Assembly (NCBI RefSeq): GCF_031143425.1
Contig: NC_090438.1
Coordinates: forward strand, 757,109,823-757,173,822
From: Pleurodeles waltl
Taxonomy: Eukaryota; Chordata; Amphibia; Caudata; Salamandridae
DNA: 64,000 bases
Direction: 5' to 3'
The first letter of the stretch is position 1. Every line of letters starts with the position of its first letter. Both the position numbers and the translations under genes were made by a program. The notes below the pieces were generated by a model. It ran no database searches. It was not told the DNA's origin and worked only from the letters and a program-made list of their open reading frames with translations. This document shows, in pieces, positions 1 to 10,609 of the stretch.

Positions 1-1244
1 GTATGGCGGGTGGCAGCTGTACCTGTAGCTGGGGTGGTCACAGAGGTGTCCACTACCACCAGGGAGCTTCCATCAGAGGAGGTATCTGTGTCTGAACTGT
101 CCCCTCCAGTCTCCGCCGTGGTGCTCCCCTCGCCCTCCATCCCACTGGTGCCTTCAGCGTCAGTGGACTCTGGCTTCTGGCTCCTGTGGGATGCAGCTCC
201 CTCCATCACTGGTGCCTCTGCTCCTCCGCTGGATGATGCTAATGCACATAAGGACAGGGTGACAAAATTAAAGGGGGGGGAGAGACAAAGGATACACTGT
301 GTCAATGCCTGCACCAACACCACCATTGGCGTACACACCACTCCCACACACAGGGAACAGCCCTACGAACTATGCATTGCACTACCAGTTATATTGCTAG
401 CCACCAAGCCATGGGGAGGGGCACACACCGCCAAATGAAGCACACCTGGGACACACAAAGCCCTGGCGAGTGGTGGATGCCTACGAGCTAGGTAGCACGT
501 TGATCACTTCAGAACCCTGGGAACCATGTGACCTACTCTGCAATGTCAGGCCTTGACTAGGGGCACCCACTGACACACATCCCCCACCAGATACCACCCT
601 ACCATGCCTAAGTTGTAATGATGGGCACTGTACTCACCCCCCTTGTGGCTGCTGTGATGCCCTCAAGCGCCCATCCAGCTCAGGATAGGCCACCGCCAGT
701 ATGCGGGTCATCAGGGGGGTCAGGGTTCGATAGGCACCCCTTCCTGGTTGGGAGGCCATCCCAGCTGGGCCTCTGCTGTCTTCCGTACCCAGCATCTCAG
801 GTCCTCCTACCGTTTCCAATAGTGGGTGCTCCACCTGCCGTAGACCCTAGGGTCTGCACGTCCTCGGCGATGGCACGCCATATTCCTTTCTTTTGATGGG
901 CGCTGAGCTGCAGAGGAAATACACACAGGAGAATAGTATCAGTCAGACAGTCCTGCCTGTTACACTTTTGGCCCACCATACCCCTTCACATCACCATTTA
1001 CACACACATGGCCCAGCACACAATCTGTACGCCGCCCAGGGGACTTCCACCAACCCCCCCTTACATGAGCCCTTCATACACAACACTCCATGCATTCATG
1101 CCACATGCATCGTGCCCACAGTGTACCCACCTGTTGGTCTGGAGCCCCATACAGCAGTCCGTACTGGGGTAGGACCACATCTACTAGTCTCTCCAACTCC
1201 GCCGAGATGAAGGCAGGGGCCCTTTCCCCAGTCACAGGGGCCAT
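1..1244 (-). pseudogene. Myb/SANT-like accessory protein of a Harbinger element, three exons, partial
   Basis: I read three exons: 1244-1131 (starts MAPVTGERAPAF, 38 codons), 907-638, and 238 to beyond the window start. Exon borders show GT and AG: the donor at 1130 is GTGGGT, the acceptor before 907 is TTTCCTCTGCAG, the donor at 637 is GTGAGT. Exon 1 has the helix ELERLVDVVLPQYGLLYG and exon 2 begins HQKKGIWRAIAEDVQTLG, typical of the Myb/SANT-like (NAIF1-type) DNA-binding fold. After VQTLG the third helix continues only in another frame and contains a stop; a later segment (RTLTPLMTRILAVAYPELDG) is in a third frame. Exon 3 is acidic and Ser/Thr-rich. In Harbinger elements such a protein binds the ends and carries the transposase to the nucleus. 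Its 5' end faces the transposase at 1731, so the two genes are divergent. At least two frameshifts make it a pseudogene. Confidence 0.7.
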
Positions 1245-1730
1245 GGTAGGTTCCAGGCACAGGTCACAGCAGCACATGCAGTGTAGGTCCTCTCCTGTTA
1301 AAGGTCAGGTAGCAAGTAAGTGATCAGATATAAAATGGCAGTCACGTCCGTGGCAGTGCATAGTGTCACCGCCGGCGTACATCACCATTGGCCACTGTAC
1401 ATCATAGGGCCCACTGTTAACCAATGAGGAGTTGCACAGCGGTTCCCGACCGCCTCCCGCAACGGCGCACAAAGTCAGCGGAATTACCTCACTTCCACCT
1501 GTCCCTCCACACAGGACACGGGGACTCGATTTTACGGGGCGTAGCAGGCCCTGGATAACAACTCACAGTTAAAATATGGACATACAGGACAAATCCCACT
1601 TACCCATTACAAATTAACATCATGCATTGTACTGCTGTGGCTCCAATGTTCAGTTTGTGACCGGCTCCTCACTCTTTTGTCCCTTAGACTGCTACCGCTG
1701 CGGATGAATAGGACATAGGGACATAACCCC
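1245..1730. promoter_or_regulatory. Divergent intergenic region between Myb-like gene and transposase
   Basis: No coding potential was found. The stretch separates the minus-strand Myb-like start (1244) from the plus-strand transposase, so a shared two-way promoter or a first transposase exon would lie here. The middle (1370-1550) is richer in CpG than its surroundings. No clear TATA box was identified. Confidence 0.35.
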
Positions 1731-2793
1731 ATGTACAGACCCCTATTGGACTTGGCAACAATGGAGGACAGGCATATTTTCCTCACCTATAGACTTGACA
1801 AGGCCACAATCAGAGAGCTGTGTGCCCAATTGGAGCCTGACCTGATATCTGCTATCTGTCACCCCACTGGGATCCCCCCCTCTTGTGCAAGTCCCATCTG
1901 TGCTCCATTTCCTGGCAACTGGTTCTTTCCAAGTGACAGTGGGCTTGGCAGCAGGAATGTCAGAGTCAATGTTCTCAATAGTGCTGACCACAGTTTTGTC
2001 TCCGCCGATTAAACACATGTGCAGCTACATTGTTTTCCCCCAAGTGGAGGATTTGGCCACAGTGAAGGCTGACTTCTATGCAATGGGACATATCCCCAAC
2101 ATAATTGGGCCGATTGATGGAACTCATATTGCATTTGTCCCCCCCTGCCAGAATGAACAGGTGTTCAGAAATTGTAAGTGTTTCCACTCCATAAATGTCC
2201 AGATTTGGCGGACCAGTACATCTCCCATGTCAATGTTAAGTATCCCGGGTCTGTGCATGATGCCTTTATCCTGAGGAATAGCAGCATCCCAAATGTGATG
2301 GGCCAACTACAGAGGCACAGGGTGTGGCTAATATGTGAGCCCTGGTTCCCATCCAGTAGGTGTTGTGTATGGGTATGGTGTTGGCCATATGGGATAGTGT
2401 GTGGCTAAATGTTGTCCCTTGATATTTGCAGGTGACTCAGGTTACCCCAACCTATCATGGCTACTGACCCCTGTGAGGAATGCCAGGACAACGGCAAAAG
2501 AACGTTACAATGAGGCACATGGCCGAACCAGAAGGATAATCGAAAGAACTTTTGGCCTCCTGAAGGCCAGGTTTCGGTGCCTCCATCTAACAGATGGATC
2601 CCTTTGCTACTCACCCAAGAAGGTCTGCCAGATAATCGTGGCATGCTGCATGTTGCACCACCTTGCCTTGAGACTCCATGTGCCTTTTCTGCAGGAGGAG
2701 GAGGCTGGAGATGGCCGTGTGGAGGCAGTGGACCCTGTGGACAGTGAGCATGAGGAGGTAAAGGATGAGGACAACAGAACAGCAGTGATATGA
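1731..2793 (+). pseudogene. Harbinger DDE transposase (HARBI1-like), frameshifted
   Basis: This encodes the endonuclease-like DDE transposase of PIF/Harbinger elements. Visible blocks are DLATMEDRHIFLTYRLDK (N-terminal helix region), GPIDGTHIAF with the first catalytic Asp, GDSGYP with the second Asp (exon 2), and RRIIERTFGLLKARFRCL with the catalytic Glu. A 97 bp intron (2335-2431) ends TTTGCAG and separates WLI from the GDSGYP block, at the same place as in the second copy at 26820-26917. The donor-side exon base is T where copy 2 has G, so splicing would give CDSGYP. The reading frame changes near 1880 and again near 2205, so the gene is dead. The C-terminal tail is acidic. The true N terminus probably lies in an upstream exon that I could not fix. 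Confidence 0.88.
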
Positions 2794-3293
2794 CAATTCT
2801 TCCAATGACACACAGGTAAGACAGTGTTACTTCAAGTTTCATTGTCATTATTTAGGATAACTTTGGCACTGGCATGCTGGTATTTCCCACTTCTATGCCC
2901 ACTTACTGTACCCTATGGCAATTCATTTTGCAGATGTTTGTGCCCCACTATCGCTCCTGGTGTGATCAGTGCAGGAAACTACAGGTCTTTCCTATGTGAA
3001 CAATTACTGTACAGTTGAATTGCAATGTTTGAACCTGGTTAAACAAATACATACTATAAAAATGTAACATACTCCATATTTGTGGGTTTTTTCAAAGGGT
3101 CTTTATTGAAGTGCTAAGAAGAAGAGGGGCATGTGCAATGGGATGGGGGTATGATGGAGGAAAGTCCAGGGTATTGTTCTAGTCTATTTGTAGCACAGGT
3201 GCATAGTCCAAGGGGACATAGGAAGGGGAGCAATGGCAGTTCAAGGTGGACTGGGTGACAGAGAGGAACACAAGGGTGACAATCAGTGGAGTC
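2794..3293. other. Convergent 3' region with minus-strand polyadenylation signal
   Basis: This non-coding stretch lies between the stop of the plus-strand transposase and the stop of the minus-strand Myb-like gene. On the minus strand an AATAAA hexamer is at 3107-3102, about 190 bp past the Myb-like stop codon, and could end that transcript. Nothing else is seen. Confidence 0.5.
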
Positions 3294-4825
3294 TCATTTC
3301 CTGGCATTGGTCTTGGCAATAGTCTCTGGCTTCTGCCTGGATTGCAGGGAACATTTGCGGGGTGGTTCACCTTCAGCAGGGGGAGGGGTGCTGGTGGCCT
3401 GTTGGTCCTGTGGCGGGGCCTCCTGTTCACTAGCGGCAGCAGAGGTGGAAGGCAGTTCAGATGTCTGGCTAGTGGCAGGGGCCAGCTGTTGTGAGACTGC
3501 CTCCCTCATAATATTGGACCTGTCTGCCAGCACCCCTGCTATGGAGACCAGGGTGGTGTTGATGGCCTGCAAGTCCTCCCTGATCCCCTGGTACGGTCCC
3601 TCTTGCAGCCTCCTGTTCTCCTGCACATTGTCCAGGATCTGGCCCATCGTGTCCTGGGAATGTTGGTATGCTCCCAAGATCTCCCTGGGCTTGTCCTCCC
3701 CCTGGCGCACAGCAGTCCTCCCAGTTTCCCTGTTGTCCTGGGCCTCTATTCCCTGAACCATGTGCCCACTGACCTCAGGTCCCTGATTGTCTTGGGTATG
3801 AGGTGTGTGCCCCGGAGTCCCTGTAGAGGTGGACACACTGCTGATTGACGTGTCCTGAGGACAGAGGTATGGGTACGCTGGGTAGGTGCTGTGGTGGTGT
3901 TCCGAGATGGGGGAGGCTCTGTGGTTGTCTGTGATTGGGCCTGGGTAACCGACTGTCCAGCAGTCACTGATGGGCCAGGTTGGTCATCCAGATCTAGGCC
4001 ACCAGAGGAGCGTGTCATCACTGTGGGCCTCTTCAGTTGGGGGACTGGATAGTGCTGACACCTTTTCTCCGCTGATATTGGCTGGGATACCTGTGGGGAT
4101 GTAAATGATGTGTTATTGTTTCTGTGTGTGACATATTGTGCATCAGTGGGTTGCACTCTTTGGTTGTATTTGCCCTGCCAGTTTTAACTTGTATAAGATG
4201 GTATGTGGTAGGCTAGCTGATTCTCTCTGGTGTGCATGCTTTGGTGATAGGTGTCCATGCAGGGCTGTGAGTGATGTCCATGCATTGGTGGTGCATGCAG
4301 GGCTTGGCATTGGGATGGGTGGATTGTGATGGTGGGGTGTGTGGGAGGTGGTGGAGTGATAGGAGTGAGGGTGAGGGTAGGGGTATGTGATGGCATGCAG
4401 GTAGGGGGGTGATAGTAGTATAGAGTTGACTTACCAGAGTCCAGTCCGCCTCCTACTCCGGCCAGGCCCTCAGGATGCGTGATTGCCAAGACTTGCCCCT
4501 CCCATGTTGTTAGTTGTGGGGAGGAGATGGGGGTCCATCGCCAGTCCTCTGTATAGCCAGCTGGTGTCTTGCTGCTATGGAACGCACCTCCCGCCATAGG
4601 TCGTTCCACCTCTTCCTGATGTCATCCCTAGTTCTTGGGTGCTGTCCCACGGCAAAGACCCTGTCCACGATACTCCGCCATAGCTCCATCTTCCTTGCAA
4701 TGGATATCTGCTGCACCTGTGCTCCAAATAGCTGTGGCTCTACCCTGATGATTTCCTTCACCATGACCCTTAGCTCTTCCTCTGAGAATCTGGGGTGCCT
4801 TTGTGGTGTACGGGTGTTGTGTAGG
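3294..4825 (-). pseudogene. Second Myb-like accessory protein of Harbinger 1, two exons
   Basis: Exon 1 (about 4825 to 4434) encodes RHPRFSEEELRVMVKEIIR and continues through AQVQQISIARKMELWRSIV and RTRDDIRKRWNDLWREVRS, a three-helix Myb/SANT-like DNA-binding domain with the expected Trp and Arg/Lys positions. It ends in LDSG followed by GTAAGT. Exon 2 runs from about 4091 (after CCCCACAG) to the stop at 3294. It is Ser/Thr/Gln/Pro-rich, then has a helical segment (EILGAYQHSQDTMGQILDN) and a basic tail (PPRKCSLQSRQKPETIAK). The same two-exon gene is in the second Harbinger at 27800-29262, which supports the structure. At least one stop lies in the first third of exon 2. The role would be end binding and nuclear import of the transposase. 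It differs from the Myb-like gene at 1-1244. Confidence 0.75.
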
Positions 4826-5349
4826 TGAGGGTGTGTTGGGGTGTGTGATGTGGGGTGTGTGGGTGGGGTATAGGTGTAGGTAGTGTGTGGCTCTGGTTTT
4901 GTCTGTGGTCATTGTGTCTGTCTCGTGCCAATAGTTTGTAGTAGTAAGGGGTTGTGAGTAATGTGGGTGGGTGTTTGGGTGTGGTGTGTGTATGTGTGTC
5001 AGGTGTGTGTAGTATGAATTGTCCAATACGGTGCTGTTTTGTTCAAGTGTGAGTATTTTGAGTGCAGTGGTATGTACCGCCAATGGTTTACCGCCATTGA
5101 ATGTACACCATGGTGATTCGTGGGTCATAATATGTGGGCATTGTTCTGCTGGTATGACGGTGTGGGTTTTGCTACCGCCAGTTTATCACTGACCTTTGGT
5201 GTGGTGGACTTGTGTGTGTGGCTGAATAGTGACGGATTGGTGTGTGTGTGTCATAATATGGTGAACGGATATCTGCCACAGCAACGGTATATTGGTGGCA
5301 GTCAGCATGGCGGTAAGTGGGATTTACCACCAATGTCATAATGAGGGCC

Positions 5350-5548
5350 TGAGTGTTTTCTTTCATGTGTGCAAGTGCTGTGTGAGCTTTGCATGTCTCC
5401 TAGATAAGCCTTGGCTGCTCATCCACAGCCACCTCTAGAGAGCCTGACTTCTAGACACTGCCTACATTTCACTGATAGGGGAACACTAGACCTGGTATAA
5501 GGTGTAAGTACCATGGGTACCCACCACCCACCAGGCCAGCTTCCTACA
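5350..5548 (-). repeat. Scrap of TGTAGGAAG-type repeat
   Basis: Read on the minus strand, the piece starts at 5548 with TGTAGGAAGCTGGCC. The same opening, TGTAGGAAG followed by TGGC, begins the repeats at 43262 and 59888. It is cut on its other side by the right end of Harbinger 1. No coding sequence is present. Confidence 0.5.
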
Positions 5549-5555
5549 AGATCCT

Positions 5556-6901
5556 ACTGAAGCATTATAAACCGAGTGGGACGATATCTATTAGTAAGTC
5601 CCTTGATAAACGTTAACACTATAGGGGACTTAAACAAGGAGGGTTGGCCGGGCAAACATACGAAAGCTCAAAGGGCAGACAAATATCCCTCAACTGTTGC
5701 AATTGCACAACCTTGCTGTAATAGGGAAAGCACAAAACGTGAAATATCAGATAAGTGGGCTTTTAATGGGTCAATAGATTTTTCTTGGCACCACTTTACA
5801 AATTTAGCCCATCTGCCAGTGTACACTGACTTGGTGGAGTGTCATCTGGCTGACAAGATAACATCCACCACGTCAGGGGGGAGGAAAAAACTCAGGTTGC
5901 CCCATTCAATCTCCAGGCATGTAGGTAGGCTCTGGAGATGGGGGTGTAGAACCTGCTCCTGCGAGAGGAGGTCTTCCCTCTTAGGGAGATGGAAAGGGGG
6001 GCACATTGAGAGTTGAAGGAGGTCTGTGTACCACACCCTTCTTGGCCAACCCAGGACTATTAATATAATATGGGCCCGGTCTTTGCAAATCTTCCTCAGA
6101 ACCTGAGGAATCAAGAGTAAGGGTGGAAACCCGTAGAGCAGCTAGAAGCCCTAGTCAAATTGAGACGCATCCCCCAGTGCTCCCTGAATCAGATACTGGA
6201 GGCTGCAGAACGATGGGCAGTGTGCATTCTCATGAGTGACAAACAGGTCTATCTGAGGAGTCCTCCTTAGCTAGAAGATGTGTAACACAACCTCCAGAAG
6301 GAGACTCCACTTGTCATCGGCTGGAAACTCCCGGCTTAGACTGTTTGCAAGTACGTTCAGGACTCCTGCCAAGTGATTTGCTACAATGCAAATATGATTG
6401 ACCTGAGCCCAACACCAGAGCCGTAGAGCCTTTCTGCAGAGAAGATTCAACCCTACACCTCCCTGTTTGTGTACCACATTGCGTTAGTATTGTCTGTCAA
6501 GACCTACTCTGACTGACCACAAAGGTAAGGGAGAACGACCTTGAGGCCAGACGTATTGCCCACAGCTCCAACAGATTGATATGTAACAACTGTTCCTCTG
6601 AAGCCCAAGTCCCCTTGATCTCCAGATCCCCCATATTTGCTCCCCACCCTAGAGTGGAGACATCAGTTATTACTTTGGCCGATGGCGATGGAGGACAAAA
6701 CGACTTTCCCTGAGATTGATTAGCATCCATGCTCCACCACTGAATATTTGCGTCAGTGTCTCTGGCGATTATGACTGGCTCTCTGAGATCTACATTGTGC
6801 TGAAATCACTACTTACAGAGGCACCACTGAAGGGCCCTCATGTACCAGGGTGCAACGGTGACCAATAGAATGCAGGAAGCAGTCAGACTGAGCAGGTTTA
6901 A
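5556..6901 (-). pseudogene. DIRS pol 3' part: RT end, RNase H, tyrosine recombinase N terminus
   Basis: On the minus strand the RNase H block begins with TDVSTLGWGANMG (about 6680) and KGTWASEEQLLHINLLELWA, the classic DIRS RNase H pattern. It is followed by a HKQGG segment and a NVLANSLSR segment (6480-6300), then RRVWYTDLLQLSMCPP (about 6050). After SARWHSTKSVYTGRWAKFV (about 5850) comes the N-terminal core-binding region of a DIRS tyrosine recombinase, recognisable from the TGRWAKFVKWC and EGYLSAL segments. The sequence stops at about 5556, before the catalytic Arg/His/Tyr region. The first residues at 6897-6901 continue the RT frame from the other side of the piggyBac insertion. Several frameshifts and stops make it inactive. 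Confidence 0.85.
6898..6901. repeat. Left TTAA target duplication of piggyBac
   Basis: TTAA directly precedes CCCCTTTGCTGCC. The matching TTAA is at 15597-15600. piggyBac-family transposases always duplicate TTAA. Confidence 0.93.
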
Positions 6902-7980
6902 CCCCTTTGCTGCCAGGCCTTTTCCCCCTCAGGTGCTAGGCCTTTTTTGGCTATTTGGGGCAGGGAGCGCTTAGGCCCTCATAACCTTTTGTCCACATAA
7001 GCTACCCACGCCAAATTTGCGTCCTTTTTTTCCAACATCCTAGGGATTCTAGAGGTACCCAAACTTTGTGGGTTTCCCTGAAGGAGGCCAAGAAATTAGC
7101 CAAAATACAGTGAAAATTTTGTTTTGTTTTTTTAAATGGGAAAAAAGGACTGCAGAAGAAGGCTTGTGTTTTTTTTCCCTGAGAATGGTATCAACAAAGG
7201 GTTTACGGTGCTAAAATTACCAGCTTCACAGTTTTCAGGAACAGGCAGACTTGAATCAGAAAACCCAATTTTTCAACACAATTGTGGCATTTTACTGGGA
7301 CATACCCCATTTTTACGATTTTTTGTGCTTTTAGCCTCCTTCCAGTCAGTGACAGAAATGGGTGTGAAACCAATTCTGGATCCCAGAAACCTAAACATTT
7401 CTAAAAAGTAGATAAAATTCTGAATTCAACAATGAGTAATTTGTGTAGATCCTACAAGGGCTTCCTGCAGAAAATAACAACTGAAATAAAAAATATTGAA
7501 ATTGAGGTAAAAAAACAGCAATTTTTCTCTACGTTTTACACTGTAACTTTTTCCTGCAATGTCAGATTTTTGAAAGCAATATACTGTTATGTCCGCTGGA
7601 CTTTTCTGGTTGCGGGAATATATAGGGCTTGTAGGTTCATCAAGAACCCTAGGTACCAAGAGCCAATAAATGAGCTGCACCTTGCAGTGGGTTTTCATTC
7701 TATAACGGGTAAACAGCAATTCATTTGCTGAAATATAAAGAGTCAAAAATAGGTATCAAGAAAACCTTTGTATTTCCAAAATGGGCATAAGAAAAGGTGT
7801 TGAGGAGCAGTGGTTATTTCCACATCTCTGAATTCTGGGGTGCCCATACTAGCATGTGAATTACAGGGCATTTCTCAAATAGATGTACTTTTTACACACT
7901 GTCTTATATTTGGAAGGAATAAATGTAGAGAAAGACAAGGGGCAATAACAATTGTGTTGCTATTCTATGTTCCCTCAAGT
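6902..7980. repeat. piggyBac left subterminal non-coding region
   Basis: This AT-rich non-coding stretch starts at the left terminus. It has no supported gene; open frames at 7136-7411 and 7432-7731 are short and have no recognisable domain. It probably holds transposase binding sites (inference). Confidence 0.6.
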
Positions 7981-9190
7981 CTCCCGATAAAAATGGTACC
8001 TCACTTGTGTGGGTAGGCCTAGCGCCTGCGACAGGAAATGCCCCAAAACACAACGTGGACACATCACATTTTTCCACAGAAAACAGGTGTTTTTCGCAAA
8101 GTGCCTATCTGTGGATTTTGGCCTCTAGCTCAGCCGGGACCTAGGGAAACCTACCAAACCAGTGCATTTTTGAAAACTAGAGATCTAGGGGAACCCAAAA
8201 CGGGGTGACTTGTGGGGCTCTCACCAGGTTCTGTTACCCAAAATCATTTGCAAACCTCAAAATGTGGATAAAAAAAAAAAACTTTTTCCTCACATTTCGG
8301 TGACAGAACGTTCTGGAATCTCAGAAGAGCCACAAATTTCCTTCCATTCAGTGTGCCCCCAAGTCTCCAGATAAAAATGGTACCTCACTTGTGTGGGTAG
8401 GCCTAGTGCCTGCGACAGGGAAATGCCCCAAAACACAAAGTGGACACATCCCATTTTCTCAAAGAAAACAGAGGTGTTTTTTCCAAGGTGCCTATCTGTG
8501 GATTTTGGCCTCTTGCTCAGCCGGCATCTAGGGAAACCTACCAAACCTGTGCATTTTTTTTAAACTAGAGACCTAGGGGAATCCAAGACTGGGTGACTTG
8601 TGGGGCTCTCACCAGGTTCTGTCACCCAGAATCCTTTGCAAACCTCAACATTTGGCTAAAAAAACATTTTTCCTCACATTTCGGTGACAGAAAGTTCTGG
8701 AATCTGAGAGGAGCCACAAATTTCCTTCCATCCAGCGTTTCCCCACGTCTCCTGATAAAAATGGTACCTCACTTGTGTGGGTAGGCATAGTGCCCTCAAC
8801 AGGAAATGCCCCACAACACAAAGTGGACACATCACATTTAATCCAAGAAAACAGAGGTGTTTTTCGCTAAATGCCTACCTGTGGATTTTGGCCTCTAGCT
8901 CAGCTGGCACCTAGGGAAACCTACCAAACCTGTGCATTTCTGAGAACTAGAGACCTAGGGGAATCCAAGACAGGGTGACTTGTGGGGCTCTCACCAGGTT
9001 CTGTTATCCAGAATCCTTTTCAAACCTCAACATTTTCTAAAAAAACACTTTTTCCTCACATTTCGGTGACAGAACGTTCCGGAATCTGAAATGGAGCCAC
9101 AAATTTCCTTCCACCCAGCATTTCCCCAAGTCTCCCGATAAAAATTATACCTCACTTGCATGGGTGGGCCAGGTGCCTGCAACAGAATAA
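7981..9190 (+). repeat. Tandem array, 384 bp unit, just over three copies
   Basis: The anchor motif CTCC.GATAAAAATGGTACC occurs at 7981, 8364, 8749 and, with changes, at 9132, a spacing of 383-385 bp. Each unit contains GGCCTCTAGCTCAGC, AAACCTACCAAACC, GGGTGACTTGTGGGGCTCTC and ACATTTCGGTGACAGAA in the same order. Units differ by point changes and small indels. No protein is encoded. Confidence 0.92.
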
Positions 9191-9259
9191 GGCCAAAAAC
9201 TTGTAGAGATAGAGGGGATAGCACAGCAAGTTAATAGGGATATATTCTTATTTTATACA

Positions 9260-9660
9260 TCTTTAGGCTGACTCTGCTTTGGGGACCCACACAAGTGAGG
9301 TGTCATTTTACTTGGGAGACTGAGGGGAACGCTGGGGAGTAGGAATTTTGTGCTGGAGCGGTGATCCTACTAAGAAAAGTCAGGAAAATATGCTTTTTTA
9401 AGCACATTTTGAGGTTTGCAGAGGAGTCTGGGTAAGAAAATGTTGGGGGATCCACGCAAGTCACACCTCCCTGGACTCCTTGGGGTGTCTTGTTTTAACA
9501 AATGTCTGGGTTTGGTAGGTTTTCCTAGATGAAGGCCGCACTCAAGACCAAAAATATAGGTGCCCCCTGCCCCCAAACACAGGTAGTTTTGCAATATATC
9601 ATTTTGATGTGTCCACCTACGTCCGTGATGTGCCAAACAATAAAATTGTGAAAAGAAACG
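9260..9660 (-). repeat. Inverted, diverged copy of the 384 bp unit
   Basis: On the minus strand this stretch carries the same landmarks as the array at 7981-9190 in the same order: the GTGGACACATCA-like start, AAACCTACCAAACC, the CAGACTCCTCTGCAAACCTC segment and a final CACTTGTGTGGG. It is more diverged than the direct units. The array plus this copy could fold back on itself. Confidence 0.7.
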
Positions 9661-10172
9661 CACTTAGGTTATGTGAAAAAGACTCCTCACCCACCAACCA
9701 AGTAGGTGGCATGCTTCATCATCGGGGTCCCACCTGAGACACCTAGTGTGTCACAAGTGTGCTGCGACGCCTGATTACAGCGGAGCAGGTTTTGTAATTT
9801 GTACCACACATACTGGTTGGATTTGGCACGAGGGTGAGTGATGGTTCAGTAGATCAAATTTTAGTAACAAGAGATTTCACAAAAGTGAAATGCACTGTTA
9901 ATAACTGAAAGGCCAAAAAACTGAACCAATGACTCACAGCTTGTGAGCTGTAAAGCAGCGTCAAGGCACCAACCGTTTTACAGTCCATTCACACACCTTT
10001 CATACATGACATGCACAAGACCATTCACACCGCCAGCCACGGGCCCAGCACATTACAACACTCGCATCGACAAACAGCGCCACTCAAGGGCCCATCACTT
10101 ACATACGCCCACATACCTGATACAGCAGTCACACTAGCTGGTGGGATTGTGTGGACTGACGTTTGGCTGGCA
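9661..10172. other. piggyBac internal non-coding stretch
   Basis: No gene is supported. The sequence leads from the inverted repeat copy into the 28 bp minisatellite and lies 3' of the transposase genes. Confidence 0.5.
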
Positions 10173-10452
10173 CCGCCAGCCAAGTGCCACCCCATGCTCA
10201 CCGCCAGCCAAGCGCCACCCCAACCACACCGCCAGCCAAGCGCCACCCCATGCACACCACCAGCCAAGCGCCACCCCATGCACACCCCCAGCCAAGCGCC
10301 ACCCCACTCACACCGCCAGCAAAGCACCACCCTATACACACCGCCAGCCAAGCGCCACCCCAAGCACACCACCAGCCAAGTGCCACCCAAAGCACAACGC
10401 CAGTCAAGCGCAACCCCACACACACCGCCAGCCAAGCGCCACCCCACACACA
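10173..10452 (+). repeat. Minisatellite, 28 bp unit, ten copies
   Basis: Ten units of 28 bp, with core CCGCCAGCCAAGCGCCACCC, run from 10173 to 10452 without gaps; each starts with a variant of CCGCCAGC. Units differ at a few positions. Because 28 is not a multiple of 3, long open frames appear in all frames on both strands; these are by-products and not genes. Confidence 0.95.
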
Positions 10453-10609
10453 CCGCCATCACTTTTTTCCATTTATAAACAACAAAGAAACCACTAACAA
10501 ATTATAAAATAAGTACAAAACTACAAACAAAAAAGCTCTAACTAAATACATGACAGTAATGCCAAACGTGAAACTGAACATACGAAAATATAAAATAGGC
10601 AGTTTACGC

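Larger units (their letters stand above)
1..5349. mobile_element. Harbinger-type DNA transposon region 1 (left end outside window)
   Basis: The region holds a DDE transposase on the plus strand and Myb-like accessory genes on the minus strand, the gene pair expected of PIF/Harbinger elements. The right end is read at 5349 because the terminal sequence TCATAATGAGGGCC matches the right end of the second Harbinger at 29883 almost base for base. The left end is not in the window, so the 3 bp target duplication (TGA follows the right end) cannot be checked. Two different Myb-like genes are present, so two nested or fused Harbinger elements are possible. Confidence 0.75.

Noticed and set aside
10173..10452. 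CRISPR-like regular repeats
   Set aside because: Units are directly adjacent with no spacers, and the DNA is clearly eukaryotic.
10011..10507. Several overlapping long open frames rich in Pro, His and Ala on both strands
   Set aside because: They are produced by the 28 bp minisatellite, which is open in all three phases; no domain or start context.
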